From NCBI GenBank assembly GCA_910586725.1, contig CAJUJL010000012.1:1-64000 (forward strand): 64,000 bases of DNA, in the 5' to 3' direction. The stretch's first letter is position 1, and each line of letters begins with the position of its first letter. Made by a program: the position numbers and the translations under genes. A model generated the notes under the pieces. The model was not told the DNA's origin. It saw nothing but the letters and a program-made list of their open reading frames with translations, and did not search any database. This DNA is from an uncultured Lachnospiraceae bacterium (GTDB taxonomy: Bacteria > Bacillota > Clostridia > Lachnospirales > Lachnospiraceae). Below, in pieces: positions 24,882 through 32,572 of the stretch.

Positions 24882-25825
24882 AAACGTTTGCCGAACAACT
24901 TACGGGCGTTATGACAGCTGCCATTGCCGGGCATATCAGGCCGGATGGAGATTGCGCAGGATCATGTCTTGCAACTTATAATTATATAAAAAATAAATTT
25001 CCCGCGATCGACGTTACGGTATATCTGGAAGAGATACCCAATAAATTTCAATTTTTAACCGGTGCAAAAGAAATCGTGCATTCCTGTGAAGATGACATAC
25101 AATATGATTTGTTTATTGCGCAGGATTGCGGAGATGAATTGCGGTTGGGAGACGCCGCAAAATATTTTAAAACGGCGAAAAAAACAATCTGCGTGGATCA
25201 TCATGTCAGCAACGTGAGCTTTGCGGATGAGAATTATATTTTTCCTCATGCAAGCTCCACGTCAGAGCTGGTATTTGAATTGATCGGCGAAGAAAATATT
25301 ACAAAAGAAATTGCGGAATGCATTTATCTGGGCATTGTGCATGACACAGGCGTATTTCAATATTCCAATACGTCAGCCAAAACCATGGAGATTGCGGGAA
25401 AACTCATGGAGTGCGGCATAGACTTTTCTAAAATCATAGACGACACGTTTTATATCAAAACATTTGAGCAGAATAAAATTTTAGGAAAGGCAATGTTAAA
25501 TTGCAGACGTTATTCGGACGAGAGGATCATTGCCAGTGTGGTAACCTGCCAGGATATGGAGGAATGCCATGTGCTGCCAAAACATCTGGATGGAATCGTA
25601 AATCAGCTCAGGATCACAAGGGGCGTGGAAGCGGCAGTTTTTCTGTATGAAAACGCGGATAAAACTTACAAGGCCAGTACGCGTTCGAACGGGCGGATAG
25701 ATGTGGCGCGGATCGCGATGAAATTTGGGGGCGGAGGCCATGCAAGAGCCGCAGGTTTTTCGATGGAAGGAGATCCGGAAGAAATCATAAAAAAGATTGT
25801 TGCTGAAATGGAACTGCAGTTATAG
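24878..25825 (+). CDS. nrnA: NrnA-type DHH phosphoesterase (oligoribonuclease / pAp phosphatase)
   Basis: DHH/DHHA1 phosphoesterase of 315 residues. The metal-binding motifs are GHIRPDGDCAGS, AQDCGDE, CVDHHVSN and a later Asp, and the C-terminal DHHA1 motif is GGGGHARAAGF. NrnA degrades short RNA oligonucleotides and 3'-phosphoadenosine 5'-phosphate. The ATG overlaps the rbfA stop (ATGA). Its place between rbfA and truB is the standard Firmicute order. Confidence 0.92.
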   Translation: MKTFAEQLTGVMTAAIAGHIRPDGDCAGSCLATYNYIKNKFPAIDVTVYLEEIPNKFQFLTGAKEIVHSCEDDIQYDLFIAQDCGDELRLGDAAKYFKTAKKTICVDHHVSNVSFADENYIFPHASSTSELVFELIGEENITKEIAECIYLGIVHDTGVFQYSNTSAKTMEIAGKLMECGIDFSKIIDDTFYIKTFEQNKILGKAMLNCRRYSDERIIASVVTCQDMEECHVLPKHLDGIVNQLRITRGVEAAVFLYENADKTYKASTRSNGRIDVARIAMKFGGGGHARAAGFSMEGDPEEIIKKIVAEMELQL

Positions 25826-25834
25826 GTTATCGAA

Positions 25835-26743
25835 ATGGATGGAATCATTAATGTATATAAAGAAGCGGGCTTTACCTCCTTTGATGTGGTGGCAAAGCTC
25901 CGCGGTATTTTAAAACAGAAGAAAATCGGCCATACCGGAACGCTTGACCCGGATGCGGAAGGCGTGCTTTTGGTCTGTATCGGAAAAGCGACAAAAATCT
26001 GTGAATATCTGACAGGGAAAGATAAAATATACCAGACGACGCTGCATTTGGGAATTACTACGGATACACAGGATATTTCGGGAAATATTTTAAAGAAACA
26101 GGAAGCGTCCTGTTTGAACGAAACGGAATTAAAGCGCATCATACATAAGTTTGTGGGAAAGTCAAATCAGGTTCCTCCTATGTATTCCGCTTTGAAAGTA
26201 AATGGAAAAAAGCTGTGTGATCTGGCCAGAAAAGGGATTGAAGTGGAACGAAAGGCAAGAGAGATTGAAATCTTTTCCATAGACATTCCTGCCGTGGACA
26301 TGCCGTTTGTTACCATGCGAATCCACTGTTCCAAGGGAACTTATATTCGTACGTTATGTCATGACATAGGCGAGCTTGCAGGCTGCGGCGGGTGCATGGA
26401 AAATTTGCTGCGTGTGGAAACGGCAGGTTTTTCCGTTGAAAACGCGATCCGTTTGCGGGATATTGAGAACATAGCGAAGGGAACGGATCAAAACGGCAGA
26501 AAGCTTTGTGACATTCTGATTCCGATCGATGAAGCGTTAAAAGATTATCCGAAAACAGTTGCAAAATCCGGAACAGAAAAAATTCTGCAAAACGGAGGAA
26601 AAATCCATTCGTCGCAGACGAAAGATGCGCTTTATGATGCAAAAGGCCTGTACCGGGTTTATACTGCGTCGGGCGTTTTTGTCGGACTGTTCCGTTACAG
26701 CAAAGAAAGAGAAGAATTGAAACCGGAGAAAATGTTTTTATAA
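25835..26743 (+). CDS. truB: tRNA pseudouridine-55 synthase TruB
   Basis: TruB of 302 residues, which makes pseudouridine 55 in the T loop of tRNAs. The catalytic Asp38 lies in GHTGTLDPDAEGVL. Other signatures are the KIYQTTLHLG strand, YSALKVNGKKLCDLARKG and the CSKGTYIRTLCHDIG motif. The start at 25835 has only a weak ribosome binding site and lies ten bases after the nrnA stop, so it is probably translated by coupling. ribF follows. Confidence 0.95.
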   Translation: MDGIINVYKEAGFTSFDVVAKLRGILKQKKIGHTGTLDPDAEGVLLVCIGKATKICEYLTGKDKIYQTTLHLGITTDTQDISGNILKKQEASCLNETELKRIIHKFVGKSNQVPPMYSALKVNGKKLCDLARKGIEVERKAREIEIFSIDIPAVDMPFVTMRIHCSKGTYIRTLCHDIGELAGCGGCMENLLRVETAGFSVENAIRLRDIENIAKGTDQNGRKLCDILIPIDEALKDYPKTVAKSGTEKILQNGGKIHSSQTKDALYDAKGLYRVYTASGVFVGLFRYSKEREELKPEKMFL

Positions 26744-26766
26744 AACATATGTTTAGGAAGATTGGC

Positions 26767-27711
26767 ATGGAATATATCAAAAATACAACAGAATTTTCTG
26801 TTTCGGAGGAAACGGCGGTTTCTTTGGGAAAATTTGACGGTATTCACAAAGGGCATGTCCGTTTGCTGGAATATCTGAAGGAAAAAAAGCGGCTGGGACA
26901 AAAAAGCGTAGTTTTTACCTTTGATATTCCACCGCGGCAGATAGTGGGAGCATGGGAACAAAGCAAGATCCTTACCACAAATGAAGAGAAAATGCGTCTT
27001 TTTGAACAAAACGGGATGGATTATGTGATTGAATGTCCGTTCACGCCGGAGATTATGCATATGGAAGCGGAAGATTTTGTAGATATGATTGTCCGGCGGC
27101 TGCATATCAAAAGCCTTGTTGTAGGAAGTGATTTTCATTTCGGACATAACAGATTGGGCGATTATCAATTGCTTCGCGCATTAGCCGGGGTCTATGGATA
27201 CGATGTCAAAGTTGTGGATAAGGTGCAGGAAAACGGCAGAGATATTAGCAGTACGCTGGTGCGGGAAGAGATTCTGGCAGGAAGAATCGAAAGCGCAAAC
27301 AAACTGCTGGGCTATCCTTATTTTGTACAGGGAAAAGTCGTACACGGAAACGAAATGGGACGGCTGTTTGGCACGCCTACGGCAAATCTTCTGCCGCCGG
27401 ATGAAAAGCTGCTTCCCCCTTACGGAGTATATGTTACAAGGACAAGCATATCGGGGCGGGGGGATAAGGTATATGGCGGCATTACCAATGTAGGATGCAA
27501 GCCGACGATTCAGGGGAGCAACCCCGTGGGCGTAGAGACGCATTTGTTTGATTTTGACGAGTGGATTTATGACAGAGAGATAAAAGTAGAATTTTTAAAA
27601 CGCGTCCGGCAGGAGCAAAAATTCGATTCTTTGGAACAATTGAAGCTCCAGATGAATAAAGATATAGAAAAAGGAATAAAATATTACACAAATATTACAA
27701 AAATATGTTGA
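26767..27711 (+). CDS. ribF: Bifunctional riboflavin kinase / FAD synthetase
   Basis: RibF of about 314 residues. The N-terminal FMN adenylyltransferase domain carries GKFDGIHKGHVRLL (the HxGH nucleotidyltransferase motif) and VVGSDFHFGHNRLGD followed by SSTLVREEIL. The C-terminal flavokinase domain has GRLFGTPTANL and PPYGVYVT. I chose the ATG at 26767 with AGGAAG upstream; another in-frame ATG at 26749 lies almost on the truB stop. It is the last gene of the operon, and the promoter of the next gene overlaps its stop codon. Confidence 0.94.
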   Translation: MEYIKNTTEFSVSEETAVSLGKFDGIHKGHVRLLEYLKEKKRLGQKSVVFTFDIPPRQIVGAWEQSKILTTNEEKMRLFEQNGMDYVIECPFTPEIMHMEAEDFVDMIVRRLHIKSLVVGSDFHFGHNRLGDYQLLRALAGVYGYDVKVVDKVQENGRDISSTLVREEILAGRIESANKLLGYPYFVQGKVVHGNEMGRLFGTPTANLLPPDEKLLPPYGVYVTRTSISGRGDKVYGGITNVGCKPTIQGSNPVGVETHLFDFDEWIYDREIKVEFLKRVRQEQKFDSLEQLKLQMNKDIEKGIKYYTNITKIC

Positions 27712-27736
27712 CATTGTAATGCACTCTTGCTATACT
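27708..27736 (+). promoter_or_regulatory. Promoter of the NlpC/P60 gene
   Basis: Consensus TTGACA (27708-27713) and TATACT (27731-27736) are spaced by 17 bases. The -35 box overlaps the ribF stop codon. Confidence 0.85.
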
Positions 27737-27786
27737 TCTAACAGTGACAGATTTATACACCGAGAAGAAAATCTTAGGAGGAATTT

Positions 27787-28893
27787 ATGAAATTCAGCAA
27801 TAAGAGATGGATAGGATTACTTACAGCAGGAGCAGTTATTATAACAATGTCGGTTCAGACAGGAGCGTCAACATCCGGAATCACAGCCGGAGTTTCACAG
27901 AGAATTGCGGCGGACATGGAAAGCAGCGCAGAGATGAATGGCGGGGTAAACGCAGGAGTTTCATCTGCCCTGGCGGCTTGCATTGATGTGTCTACATCCA
28001 AAGCGACGATTTCCGCGGGAGACAATGATATAACTGCATCCGGTCAGAAGAGCACTGTATATGGATATACGAATCTTGGAATTGCGAATGTAGAAAGCAA
28101 CTTAAATGTACGGAAAGAAGCCGGTGAGGAATCAGAGCTTGTTGGCAAGCTCCCCAGAGACGCCGGATGTGAAATTTTACAGAAAGAAGGAGAATGGACG
28201 CAGATTCAGTCCGGCGAGGTAACGGGATATGTAAAAACCGAGTTCCTCATGACGGGAAAAGAAGCAAAGAATTATGCCTCCGAGATTTCTTCTGAAATCG
28301 CAACCTGTACGACGGATACGCTTCGCGTCAGAGAAGAGCCGAATACAGAATGCGAGATATTAGCTTTGATGCCCAAAGGGGAAGAAGTGGAAGTTATGGA
28401 AGATTTGGGCGAATGGCTGAAAGTTACGGTTGACAGTGAAATCGGCTATGTGAATTCAGATTATGTGTCTGTATCAAAAGAGCTGACAAAAGCGATGACG
28501 ATGACGGAAGTGAAGTATGGAGAAGGCGTCTCTGACGTAAAAGTAGATTTGGTATCTTATGCATGCCAGTTTGTCGGAAATCCATATGTATGGGGAGGCA
28601 CAAGCCTGACGCACGGAGCGGATTGTTCCGGATTTACGTTGTCTGTATATGCAAAATACGGTATTTACCTGCCGCATTCTTCCGCAGCGCAGGCAAACTG
28701 CGGCAGAAGAATCAGCGCAGGAGAAGCGCAGCCGGGAGATCTGTTCTTCTATGGAAGCGGAAGCAGAATCAACCACGTTGCAATCTATATCGGAAACGGT
28801 CAGATTGTACATGCAAGCACTGCGCGGACAGGTATTAAGATTTCGAACGCATTTTACCGTTCCCCGATCTGCGTGGTAAGATTATTGAATTAG
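27787..28893 (+). CDS. Secreted NlpC/P60 peptidoglycan hydrolase with two SH3 domains
   Basis: Exported protein of 368 residues with a signal peptide (hydrophobic segment about 9-25). After a Ser/Ala-rich stretch come two bacterial SH3 domains (about 95-155 and 172-228; LNVRKEAG and LRVREEPN motifs). A C-terminal NlpC/P60 cysteine peptidase domain has Cys280 (GADCSGF), His330 (INHVAIY) and His342 (VHAST). It should cut peptide stems in the wall, usually between D-iGlu and the diamino acid. Strong AGGAGG precedes the ATG. It is monocistronic, with its own promoter and terminator. Confidence 0.94.
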   Translation: MKFSNKRWIGLLTAGAVIITMSVQTGASTSGITAGVSQRIAADMESSAEMNGGVNAGVSSALAACIDVSTSKATISAGDNDITASGQKSTVYGYTNLGIANVESNLNVRKEAGEESELVGKLPRDAGCEILQKEGEWTQIQSGEVTGYVKTEFLMTGKEAKNYASEISSEIATCTTDTLRVREEPNTECEILALMPKGEEVEVMEDLGEWLKVTVDSEIGYVNSDYVSVSKELTKAMTMTEVKYGEGVSDVKVDLVSYACQFVGNPYVWGGTSLTHGADCSGFTLSVYAKYGIYLPHSSAAQANCGRRISAGEAQPGDLFFYGSGSRINHVAIYIGNGQIVHASTARTGIKISNAFYRSPICVVRLLN

Positions 28894-28908
28894 GAACATA
28901 AGAGTAGC

Positions 28909-28946
28909 GCACATTGGCTTCATTGCGGAGTCAATGTGCTTTTTTT
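28909..28946 (+). terminator. Intrinsic terminator after the NlpC/P60 gene
   Basis: GCACATTG (28909-28916) pairs with CAATGTGC (28932-28939) and is followed by seven T residues. Confidence 0.88.
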
Positions 28947-28955
28947 ATGAAAGCA

Positions 28956-28984
28956 TTGTATACTGGTTAAGAAACATGTATAAT
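28956..28984 (+). promoter_or_regulatory. Promoter of the FN3 protein gene
   Basis: TTGTAT (28956-28961) and TATAAT (28979-28984) are spaced by 17 bases. Confidence 0.75.
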
Positions 28985-29048
28985 AGATTCAGACAATGTA
29001 AGTCAGGAGAATCCGTCAGTCGGAACGGATGAGAAAAGGAGGGTTACA

Positions 29049-29993
29049 ATGAAAAAGATTGTTACAACAAAACTATGGGCGGTCCTTTTATTGACAGGAT
29101 TATTTTTAGCAGTATATCCGAAGGATGCCAAAGCAGCCGGTTATCTTTCGGCAGTCCAGGATTTAAAACAGGCCGACGCCACTGTAAATTCCATCGCACT
29201 TGAGTGGAGCCCGTCAGAAAATGCGACTGAGTATCGTGTGTATTATAAGGAGTCAGGATCCAGTGCGGACTATGTTCTTTGCGGCAGTACAAATGAAACC
29301 AGATTTGTGATTTCAAACTTAAAAGACGGTACGGAATACTATGTCCAGGTGAAAGCTTCTGACGGTACGAAGGAGAGCATTGGCAGGACACTGTATGACG
29401 CAGTTACATTTCCGGCCAAAGTCGACGGTCTGCATCAGAAGCGCTGGTATTATTTTATACATTCACTGGACATTGGATGGGACTATAAATCCGGAGTGTC
29501 AGGATATGAAATATCCTTATGCAACTCCAAGGGAAAAGTTCTGCAAAAGAAAGAAGTCGGCGCCGCCAGCAGCACATCCTTTAATAATGTCAAGGACAGC
29601 GTTTATACGGTAGAAGCCAGGGCTTATACGGTATTTCAGAACCAGAAGCATTATTCCGCCACCAGTTCCATCAATTGTATTCCACAGGCCAGAATCAGCA
29701 AGTTAAAAATATCCGGAAAGAAAATTTCATTGTCCTGGAAAAAGGTGGATGGGGCGACCGGATATAAAATCTATGCTTCCACGAAGCAATATAAAGGATA
29801 TAAGCTGATCAAAACGCTGGGTAAGAAAAGCGGAAAATATACGATAACGAAGCTGAAAGGAAAAAAGATTAACCCCAAAAAGACATATTATGTCTATGTG
29901 GAAACAATCTGCAAAAAAGGCAAAAAGAAAGGGTCGTCCGGAGCATTGTATTACTGGTCCACGAAAGGCGGCTATGGACATTTGCCAGGTTGA
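29049..29993 (+). CDS. Secreted fibronectin type III domain protein
   Basis: Exported protein of 314 residues with a classical signal peptide (MKKIVTTKLW, hydrophobic core, cleavage after AKAAG-like). A first FN3 domain spans about 38-125 (SIALEWSPSENATEYRVYY, then TEYYVQVKASDG), followed by a middle beta-rich part. A second FN3-like domain spans about 218-300 (ISLSWKKVDGATGYKIYAST). The C-terminal half is very Lys-rich, which suggests binding to a negatively charged wall polymer. No catalytic domain is present. It is probably a surface protein, and its partner is unknown. It has its own promoter and terminator. Confidence 0.85.
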   Translation: MKKIVTTKLWAVLLLTGLFLAVYPKDAKAAGYLSAVQDLKQADATVNSIALEWSPSENATEYRVYYKESGSSADYVLCGSTNETRFVISNLKDGTEYYVQVKASDGTKESIGRTLYDAVTFPAKVDGLHQKRWYYFIHSLDIGWDYKSGVSGYEISLCNSKGKVLQKKEVGAASSTSFNNVKDSVYTVEARAYTVFQNQKHYSATSSINCIPQARISKLKISGKKISLSWKKVDGATGYKIYASTKQYKGYKLIKTLGKKSGKYTITKLKGKKINPKKTYYVYVETICKKGKKKGSSGALYYWSTKGGYGHLPG

Positions 29994-30022
29994 CCGGCAT
30001 AGACTACAGGAAAAAGATTGGA

Positions 30023-30054
30023 AAACACCGCGGCAGACGCCACGGTGTTTTTTT
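30023..30054 (+). terminator. Intrinsic terminator after the FN3 gene
   Basis: AAACACCG (30023-30030) pairs with CGGTGTTT (30043-30050), followed by T residues. Confidence 0.85.
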
Positions 30055-30073
30055 CAAGGGGAGGGGGGAGGGG

Positions 30074-31300
30074 TTATTCCGGCAGGTTTGGCTTATAGAA
30101 TTCCAGTGTGACAGTTCCGTCTTCGTTCAGCCTGTAAAGTTCCAAAAGCAACGTATCCGTTTCGTTGTCGGTAAGACCGGAGCTGGAAAGGTATTCTGTT
30201 TTGCCATCCGGAAACATGTGTGCCAGGGGCAGCTTTGTATGGGATTGGATTTCCTGTTCTTTGTATTTGTAAGAAATGTCAAGAGAAACCCGTCCCTGGT
30301 TGTCCGGAGTAAACGTATTTACGGCGATTTCCACCTCACCCGTCAGAAGCGTCGCATAATCGTTGATATTTTCCGGTGTAATCTGTTCTACAAATGCAAG
30401 AGCTTTCAAAGCGGCTTTGGATTCTTCCGAGAGCGGCTGTTTTGCATTTTCTTCCTGTTCCCTGCGGTTTTCCTGACGGATGGCGTCCATCTCTTTTAGC
30501 GCAGCTTTTGCAGCTTTTGGATCGGCTTTGGAGGAATCAAGCGGCAGGGAGAACAATGCATTTAATCCTTCATAGGCGTCGTTTCTTGCGATCGTATCCG
30601 TCTCGTAATCATAAATATACGAATATTCGGTGAATCCAATATCATTGGAAACGCACATGTAAATTTCATGGTCCGCGAAGTTTTCCAGGTTGCTGCTTTC
30701 AAATACATAATATAAGACGCCGTCTTTATGAAATTCAAATCCATGGTTTTCATAGGAGAAGAAATCCTCATATTCTTCGAAGTTATATCCCATGACAACC
30801 GGGAAAACATCGAAGAAGCCGTAGAAATCCTGGCTGGTTTCAAGAGGAAGGCTTTCATGTTCTACCGCAAAAAGTATATAGCTTTTGTCTGCGTCCCCAA
30901 CTTTTGCATCGTGCAATTTCGCCAGATTTTTTTCGCTTGTAATGCCAAGCAGCGTGACGTCATAACCGCCGTAGCTTTGTGTCTCGTTGATATAAACAGC
31001 GTTGTCCCCGGAAAACGCTTCTTTCAGCCCTTCAAAGTTCCAGAGGCCGTATTTGCTCTGGCCGCTCATATTTTCAATGGTCTGATCGGGGCTTAAATAT
31101 TTCCATGCGGCATAGACGGACATGGAGCCGATGATAAGCGCCAGGGAACAGGAGCATATGACAGCCGCTAGTTTTTTACGGGTCATTTTTTGGGCGCGCG
31201 TATTTTCCGCTGTTTGTGAAAGGATATTCTGGTTGAGCCAGAAATCGGGTTCGTCACTGGGCGTAAGTGAGCTTTTTAAAATATCATCTATATTTTTCAT
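30074..31300 (-). CDS. Membrane-anchored anti-sigma factor-like protein
   Basis: Protein of 408 residues. A cytoplasmic N-terminus of about 43 residues is followed by one membrane helix (about 44-64, AAVICSCSLALIIGSMSVYAA) and a large external domain. The gene begins inside the end of the ECF sigma gene (17-base overlap), the normal arrangement for a sigma and its anti-sigma. Around residues 260-300 there is a charged helical stretch (KAALKEMDAIRQENRREQEE). The external part may sense a wall or secreted signal; it resembles DUF4179-like proteins, but I am not sure. A role as anti-sigma is inferred from context and topology. Confidence 0.75.
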   Translation of the reverse strand: MKNIDDILKSSLTPSDEPDFWLNQNILSQTAENTRAQKMTRKKLAAVICSCSLALIIGSMSVYAAWKYLSPDQTIENMSGQSKYGLWNFEGLKEAFSGDNAVYINETQSYGGYDVTLLGITSEKNLAKLHDAKVGDADKSYILFAVEHESLPLETSQDFYGFFDVFPVVMGYNFEEYEDFFSYENHGFEFHKDGVLYYVFESSNLENFADHEIYMCVSNDIGFTEYSYIYDYETDTIARNDAYEGLNALFSLPLDSSKADPKAAKAALKEMDAIRQENRREQEENAKQPLSEESKAALKALAFVEQITPENINDYATLLTGEVEIAVNTFTPDNQGRVSLDISYKYKEQEIQSHTKLPLAHMFPDGKTEYLSSSGLTDNETDTLLLELYRLNEDGTVTLEFYKPNLPE

Positions 31301-31832
31301 CTAAAACAACCTCCAATTCTTTTTTTAATTGATTTCTTGCGTGATGCAGTCTGCTTTTTACCGTGCCCGCAGGAATTTTTAAAATATGGGAAATCTGCGT
31401 TACCGGCAAATCTTCCATATAGAAGAGAAGCACGGTTATTTTTAATTTTTCCGGCAGATTTCCCACGGCCCTGTGGACAAGATCGGATTCTTCTCTTTGG
31501 AGAAAACTGGTTTCCGGGGTAAAAGCCGCGGCTTTTATCAGATCAAGATCCGATTCTTCCGTGATAGAAACCATGCTTGCGATTTGTTTGCGCCATGCAT
31601 GTTTGCGTCTTTTGTTTTTCCAGAGGCGAAGCGCAATGGAGAGCAGATAGCTTTTCGGATTTTGTTTGCCGTCGATTTCCGAAAGCAGTTCCATCGCCTT
31701 TAAAAAGGTGTCCTGGTACAGGTCGTCGGCTTCCTGTGTATGGAGCGTAATGCTTTTGCAGAAGGAATAAATGTCCTTTCCATATGCAAAGATGCAGTTT
31801 TCCAATTCTGTTTTTGTCATATGATTCACCAT
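31284..31832 (-). CDS. ECF-type RNA polymerase sigma factor
   Basis: Sigma-70 family protein of 182 residues. Region 2 is seen around EADDLYQDTFLKAMELL and region 4 around LPVTQISHILKIPAGTVKSRLHHARNQL, with a linker between and no region 1 or 3. The start at 31832 has AAAGG upstream; an ATG at 31820 is an alternative. The following anti-sigma gene overlaps it. A perfect 14-base palindrome lies 50-63 bases upstream and may be a control site. Confidence 0.92.
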   Translation of the reverse strand: MVNHMTKTELENCIFAYGKDIYSFCKSITLHTQEADDLYQDTFLKAMELLSEIDGKQNPKSYLLSIALRLWKNKRRKHAWRKQIASMVSITEESDLDLIKAAAFTPETSFLQREESDLVHRAVGNLPEKLKITVLLFYMEDLPVTQISHILKIPAGTVKSRLHHARNQLKKELEVVLDEKYR

Positions 31833-31881
31833 TTCAACCTTTCGGGCATTTCTGTATGGTTTTTGTCCATAAACGAAAGGA

Positions 31882-31895
31882 ATAAGACGTCTTAT
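31882..31895. promoter_or_regulatory. Perfect 14-bp palindrome upstream of the ECF sigma gene
   Basis: ATAAGACGTCTTAT reads the same on both strands and lies 50-63 bases before the sigma start. A dimeric regulator could bind here. No matching second copy was noticed in the window. Confidence 0.5.
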
Positions 31896-31977
31896 GCTTG
31901 CCCTTCACCTATACATTGTAACAACTTCAAGAAAGGTTCATTCGAAATAAAAAATACGAAATAAAATAAAATAACGG

Positions 31978-32006
31978 TTTACAAACGATAGATACTATGC
32001 TAATAT
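31978..32006 (+). promoter_or_regulatory. Promoter of rpsO
   Basis: TTTACA (31978-31983) and TAATAT (32001-32006) are spaced by 17 bases. Confidence 0.7.
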
Positions 32007-32014
32007 GTAAAAGT

Positions 32015-32085
32015 ATGAGTTTAGCCCATATTCGGTGGACGGACACTCCGACCTTCTTCTGAGTATCATATCATTTTGGGCGATT
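32015..32085 (+). promoter_or_regulatory. Structured 5' leader of rpsO
   Basis: Between promoter and start the leader can fold. GCCCA (32024-32028) pairs with TGGGC (32077-32081), enclosing an inner hairpin TCGGTG...CACTCCGA. S15 represses its own mRNA through such leaders in several bacteria. That this leader does so is an inference. Confidence 0.5.
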
Positions 32086-32105
32086 AAAGAACAGGAGGAT
32101 TTACC

Positions 32106-32372
32106 ATGATTGCAAAAGAAAAGAAACAGGCTATTATTGCTGAGTATGGCAGAACGCCAGGCGACACAGGCTCACCGGAAGTTCAGATTGCTATTTTAAC
32201 CGCAAGGATTCAGGAGCTGACGGAACATTTAAAGGCCAATCCCAAAGACCATCATTCCAGAAGAGGTCTTTTGAAAATGGTAGGCCAGAGACGTGGTTTA
32301 CTGGCTTATTTAAAGAAGGTCGATATCGAAAGGTATCGTTCTTTAATTGAACGTTTGGGAATCAGAAAGTAA
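32106..32372 (+). CDS. rpsO: 30S ribosomal protein S15
   Basis: S15 of 88 residues, a primary 16S rRNA-binding protein that helps form the platform of the 30S subunit. The family signature is DTGSPEVQIAILTARIQEL and then HHSRRGLLKMVGQRRGLLAYLKK. CAGGAGG precedes the ATG. It has its own promoter, a structured leader, and a terminator just after the stop. pnp lies downstream, the same order as in many bacteria. Confidence 0.97.
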   Translation: MIAKEKKQAIIAEYGRTPGDTGSPEVQIAILTARIQELTEHLKANPKDHHSRRGLLKMVGQRRGLLAYLKKVDIERYRSLIERLGIRK

Positions 32373-32386
32373 TGAGTCATTTGAAG

Positions 32387-32415
32387 ATAGAGCGGAGTTT
32401 TTCCGCTCTATTTTT
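32387..32415 (+). terminator. Intrinsic terminator between rpsO and pnp
   Basis: A perfect ten-base stem (32387-32396 with 32402-32411) is followed by T residues. Confidence 0.9.
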
Positions 32416-32465
32416 GTAAGAGATCATTGCAGGAAAGAAACAGGCAAAAGACAGTTGCCGGGACC

Positions 32466-32511
32466 ACTGATATGCACATTTGCTTTGTGGAACCAAGATG
32501 TGTATATCAGT
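32466..32511 (+). promoter_or_regulatory. Long hairpin in the pnp leader
   Basis: A 14-base stem with one G-U pair (32466-32479 with 32498-32511) lies about 60 bases before the pnp start and is not followed by a T run, so it is not a simple terminator. PNPase of Escherichia coli is autoregulated through a double-stranded leader hairpin. A similar role here is only an analogy. Confidence 0.55.
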
Positions 32512-32572
32512 AGTTTCGGAGTTTTTTGCCGCAGCAACTAAATTTGGCAGATAAGCAAAAAGGAGAAAAAGT

